Positions 5,924-7,376 of a stretch of DNA of 7,376 nucleotides are shown in pieces. The position numbers were made by a program, and so were the translations under genes. How positions within the stretch are numbered: position 1 is the stretch's first letter; each line of letters begins with the position of its first letter. The notes under the pieces were generated by a model, which was not told the DNA's origin, searched no databases, and was given only the letters and a program-made list of their open reading frames with translations. This DNA is from Desulfobacterales bacterium (GTDB lineage Bacteria; Desulfobacterota; Desulfobacteria; Desulfobacterales; Desulfobacteraceae), in NCBI GenBank assembly GCA_022361095.1, contig JAKSBO010000101.1, positions 1-7,376 on the forward strand. The letters run 5' to 3'.

Positions 5924-7294
5924 CTAATTCTTCAGGCTGTGGATGGGGGCCGGTATATGCCCACCGTATTCGACAAAACTATCTTCAAGCCCAAGGTGGG
6001 GCACATCCATGATACTGGCCTTGCCCAAAAGCCCTCCGAAATTAACACTATCCCCCGCTTTTTTACCGGGTACCGGTATAATGCGCGTAGCCGTGGTTTT
6101 GGCATTGATCATGCCGATCGCCATCTCATCGGCAATGATGCCTGCTAATACCTGTTCCGTAATATCCCCGGGCACCGCCACCATATCCAGCCCCACGGAG
6201 CATACACAGGTCATGGCTTCCAGTTTTTCAACGGAGAGAAATCCTTTTTGTGCAGCTTCGGCAATGTTGAGATCTTCACTGACCGGAATAAAGGCACCTG
6301 ACAAACCGCCCACATGGGATGAGGCAAAGGCCCCGCCTTTTTTCACTGCATCATTGAGCATGGCCAAAGCCGCGGTGGAGCCGGGAACACCAATATAGGA
6401 AAGTCCCAGGGCCTGGAAAATTTCGCCCACACTGTCACCCACCGTAGGGGTCGGGGCAAGGGAGAGGTCCACCACGCCAAACTGGATATTAAGGATGTCC
6501 GCCACCTCCCTGCCGATGAGTTCACCCACCCGGGTAACCTTGCAGGCGGTGCGTTTGATAATTTCGGCGATTTGGCCAAGGCGCAGGCGCTGCTGGGACA
6601 GATTTCTTTCAATGGCACGTTTGACCACGCCGGGCCCGGACACCCCGACATTGATGACGGCATCTGCCTGGCCCACCCCAAGATAGGCCCCTGCCATAAA
6701 GGGCATGTCCTGGGGAATATTTGAAAAGACACACAGCTTGGCACAGGCCAGGCCATCGTCGTCAGCCGTAAGTGCGGCCGCTTTTTTAATGGCCTTGGAC
6801 ATGGCCAGCACGGCATCCATGTTAATGCCGGCCTTGGTGGTGGCCACATTTACCGAGGCGCAGATCCGCTGGGTTTCGGCCAGGGCTTTGGGGATCGCAT
6901 CAATCAGATTCCGGTCCCCGTTGGCAATGCCTTTTTCCACCAGGGCTGAAAATCCGCCGATGAAATCAATATTCACGGTTTTGGCAATGTCATTGAGTTC
7001 GTGGGCAATCTCCACCATCTGCTCAGATGAAAATGACGCGCCCACCAGGGCGATGGGAGAGATGGAGATGCGCTTGTTGACCACCTTGATCCCGTACTTT
7101 TCACCTACCTGGTCACAGGTTTCCACAAGCTTGGCCGCATGGCCGATGATTTTTTTGCGTATATTTTTTTTGAATACATTCAGATCATGGGAGATACAGT
7201 CAAACAGGCTGATTCCCAAAGTCACTGCCCGCACATCCAGGTTTTCATTTTTTACCATCTCTATGGTTGAGATGATTTCCTGATCTTCAAACAC
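5924..7294 (-). CDS. DUF711/UPF0210 family protein (PFL-like fold)
   Basis: This is a 456-residue member of the widespread UPF0210 family (DUF711). The family is sometimes called 'PFL family' because its fold resembles pyruvate formate-lyase. Biochemical function is unknown and the name does not imply that reaction. Family blocks with GTG-start numbering: E18-N-L-D-V-R-A-V-T-L-G-I-S-L-F-D-C33, S147-V-N-V-A-T-T-K-A-G-I-N-M-D, C184-A-K-L-C188 with P198-F-M-A-G-A-Y-L-G, I214-N-V-G-V-S-G-P-G-V-V, F272-G-V-V-D-L-S-L-A-P-T-P-T-V-G-D-S, G326-V?-type loop S325-S-H-V-G-G-L-S-G-A-F-I-P-V, and C365-S-V-G-L-D-M-V-A-V-P-G-D near the end. The length is normal and the protein looks soluble. GTG 7294 is preferred over TTG 7300 because AAGGAAG (7308-7302) is 7 nt before GTG and only 1 nt before TTG. 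Starting with MFEDQEI also fits the family. A small ACT-domain gene often precedes this gene in other genomes; it cannot be seen here because the window ends 76 bp upstream. Confidence 0.9.
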   Translation of the reverse strand: MFEDQEIISTIEMVKNENLDVRAVTLGISLFDCISHDLNVFKKNIRKKIIGHAAKLVETCDQVGEKYGIKVVNKRISISPIALVGASFSSEQMVEIAHELNDIAKTVNIDFIGGFSALVEKGIANGDRNLIDAIPKALAETQRICASVNVATTKAGINMDAVLAMSKAIKKAAALTADDDGLACAKLCVFSNIPQDMPFMAGAYLGVGQADAVINVGVSGPGVVKRAIERNLSQQRLRLGQIAEIIKRTACKVTRVGELIGREVADILNIQFGVVDLSLAPTPTVGDSVGEIFQALGLSYIGVPGSTAALAMLNDAVKKGGAFASSHVGGLSGAFIPVSEDLNIAEAAQKGFLSVEKLEAMTCVCSVGLDMVAVPGDITEQVLAGIIADEMAIGMINAKTTATRIIPVPGKKAGDSVNFGGLLGKASIMDVPHLGLEDSFVEYGGHIPAPIHSLKN

Positions 7295-7301
7295 CGTCAA
7301 T

Positions 7302-7308
7302 CTTCCTT
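7302..7308 (-). promoter_or_regulatory. Ribosome binding site deciding the DUF711 start
   Basis: AAGGAAG on the minus strand is followed by 7 nt and GTG (7294-7292). The same site would be only 1 nt from the in-frame TTG at 7300, which is too close, so GTG is favoured. Confidence 0.55.
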
Positions 7309-7376
7309 TTTACTAACAGCCAGAACCTGTGGCAGTTATATTTTGTTGGTCACGTTAAAAATATTTTTGTGCTGGA
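7309..7376 (-). other. Upstream leader of the DUF711 operon
   Basis: All three minus-strand frames contain stops here (for example TGA near 7350, TAA near 7337 and TAG/TAA near 7313), so no coding continues to the DUF711 start. The stretch includes a 12-bp AT palindrome AAAAATATTTTT (7357-7368) and a TATAAC resembling a -10 (7340-7335) with no clear -35. It may be a promoter or the end of an upstream operon gene lying mostly outside the window. Confidence 0.3.

Noticed and set aside
5943..6398. Plus-strand open frames opposite the DUF711 gene, here and at 6705-7283
   Set aside because: They are antisense to a gene with clear family motifs, and their protein composition (rich in Ser, Ala, Pro) is typical of shadow translation.
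7301..7376. Cobalamin riboswitch or ACT-domain gene before the DUF711 operon
   Set aside because: Only 76 bp are visible, with no B12-box-like sequence and stops in all three minus-strand frames. Nothing can be supported within the window.

Overview
The window holds five complete protein genes and one partial gene. The mix suggests an anaerobic, menaquinone-using bacterium. A sulfate reducer of the Desulfobacterales type (Desulfobacter or Desulfobacula relatives) is my best guess. It rests on moderate GC, the menaquinone prenyltransferase, the pyruvate kinase variant and the pairing of DUF711 with a B12 radical SAM protein. It is an inference from overall style, not from a marker gene.

Left part (1-1502): a MenA-type prenyltransferase on the minus strand runs off the left edge. 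It diverges from a small single-domain cupin on the plus strand that starts at TTG. The 174-bp gap between them is AT-rich and carries a 19-bp near-perfect dyad (775-793) that overlaps -35-like hexamers facing both ways. After the cupin, a 308-bp stretch has no gene. It holds a long imperfect inverted repeat (arms 1298-1356 and 1408-1469) followed by a T6 run just before the next gene. This is the most unusual non-coding structure in the window.

Middle (1503-4641): a pyruvate kinase with a variant active-site loop is transcribed to the right. Its last 32 bp overlap, tail to tail, the end of a leftward B12-binding radical SAM gene.

Right part (2923-7300, all minus strand): a probable three-gene operon in the order DUF711/UPF0210 protein, Fsr-like major facilitator exporter, B12-binding radical SAM protein. 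The gaps are 87 and 10 bp. The radical SAM enzyme could make or modify a small molecule that the Fsr-like pump exports, with the DUF711 protein in an unknown role. This joint function is inferred only from gene order.

I saw no tRNA, rRNA, CRISPR array, insertion sequence gene or phage gene.
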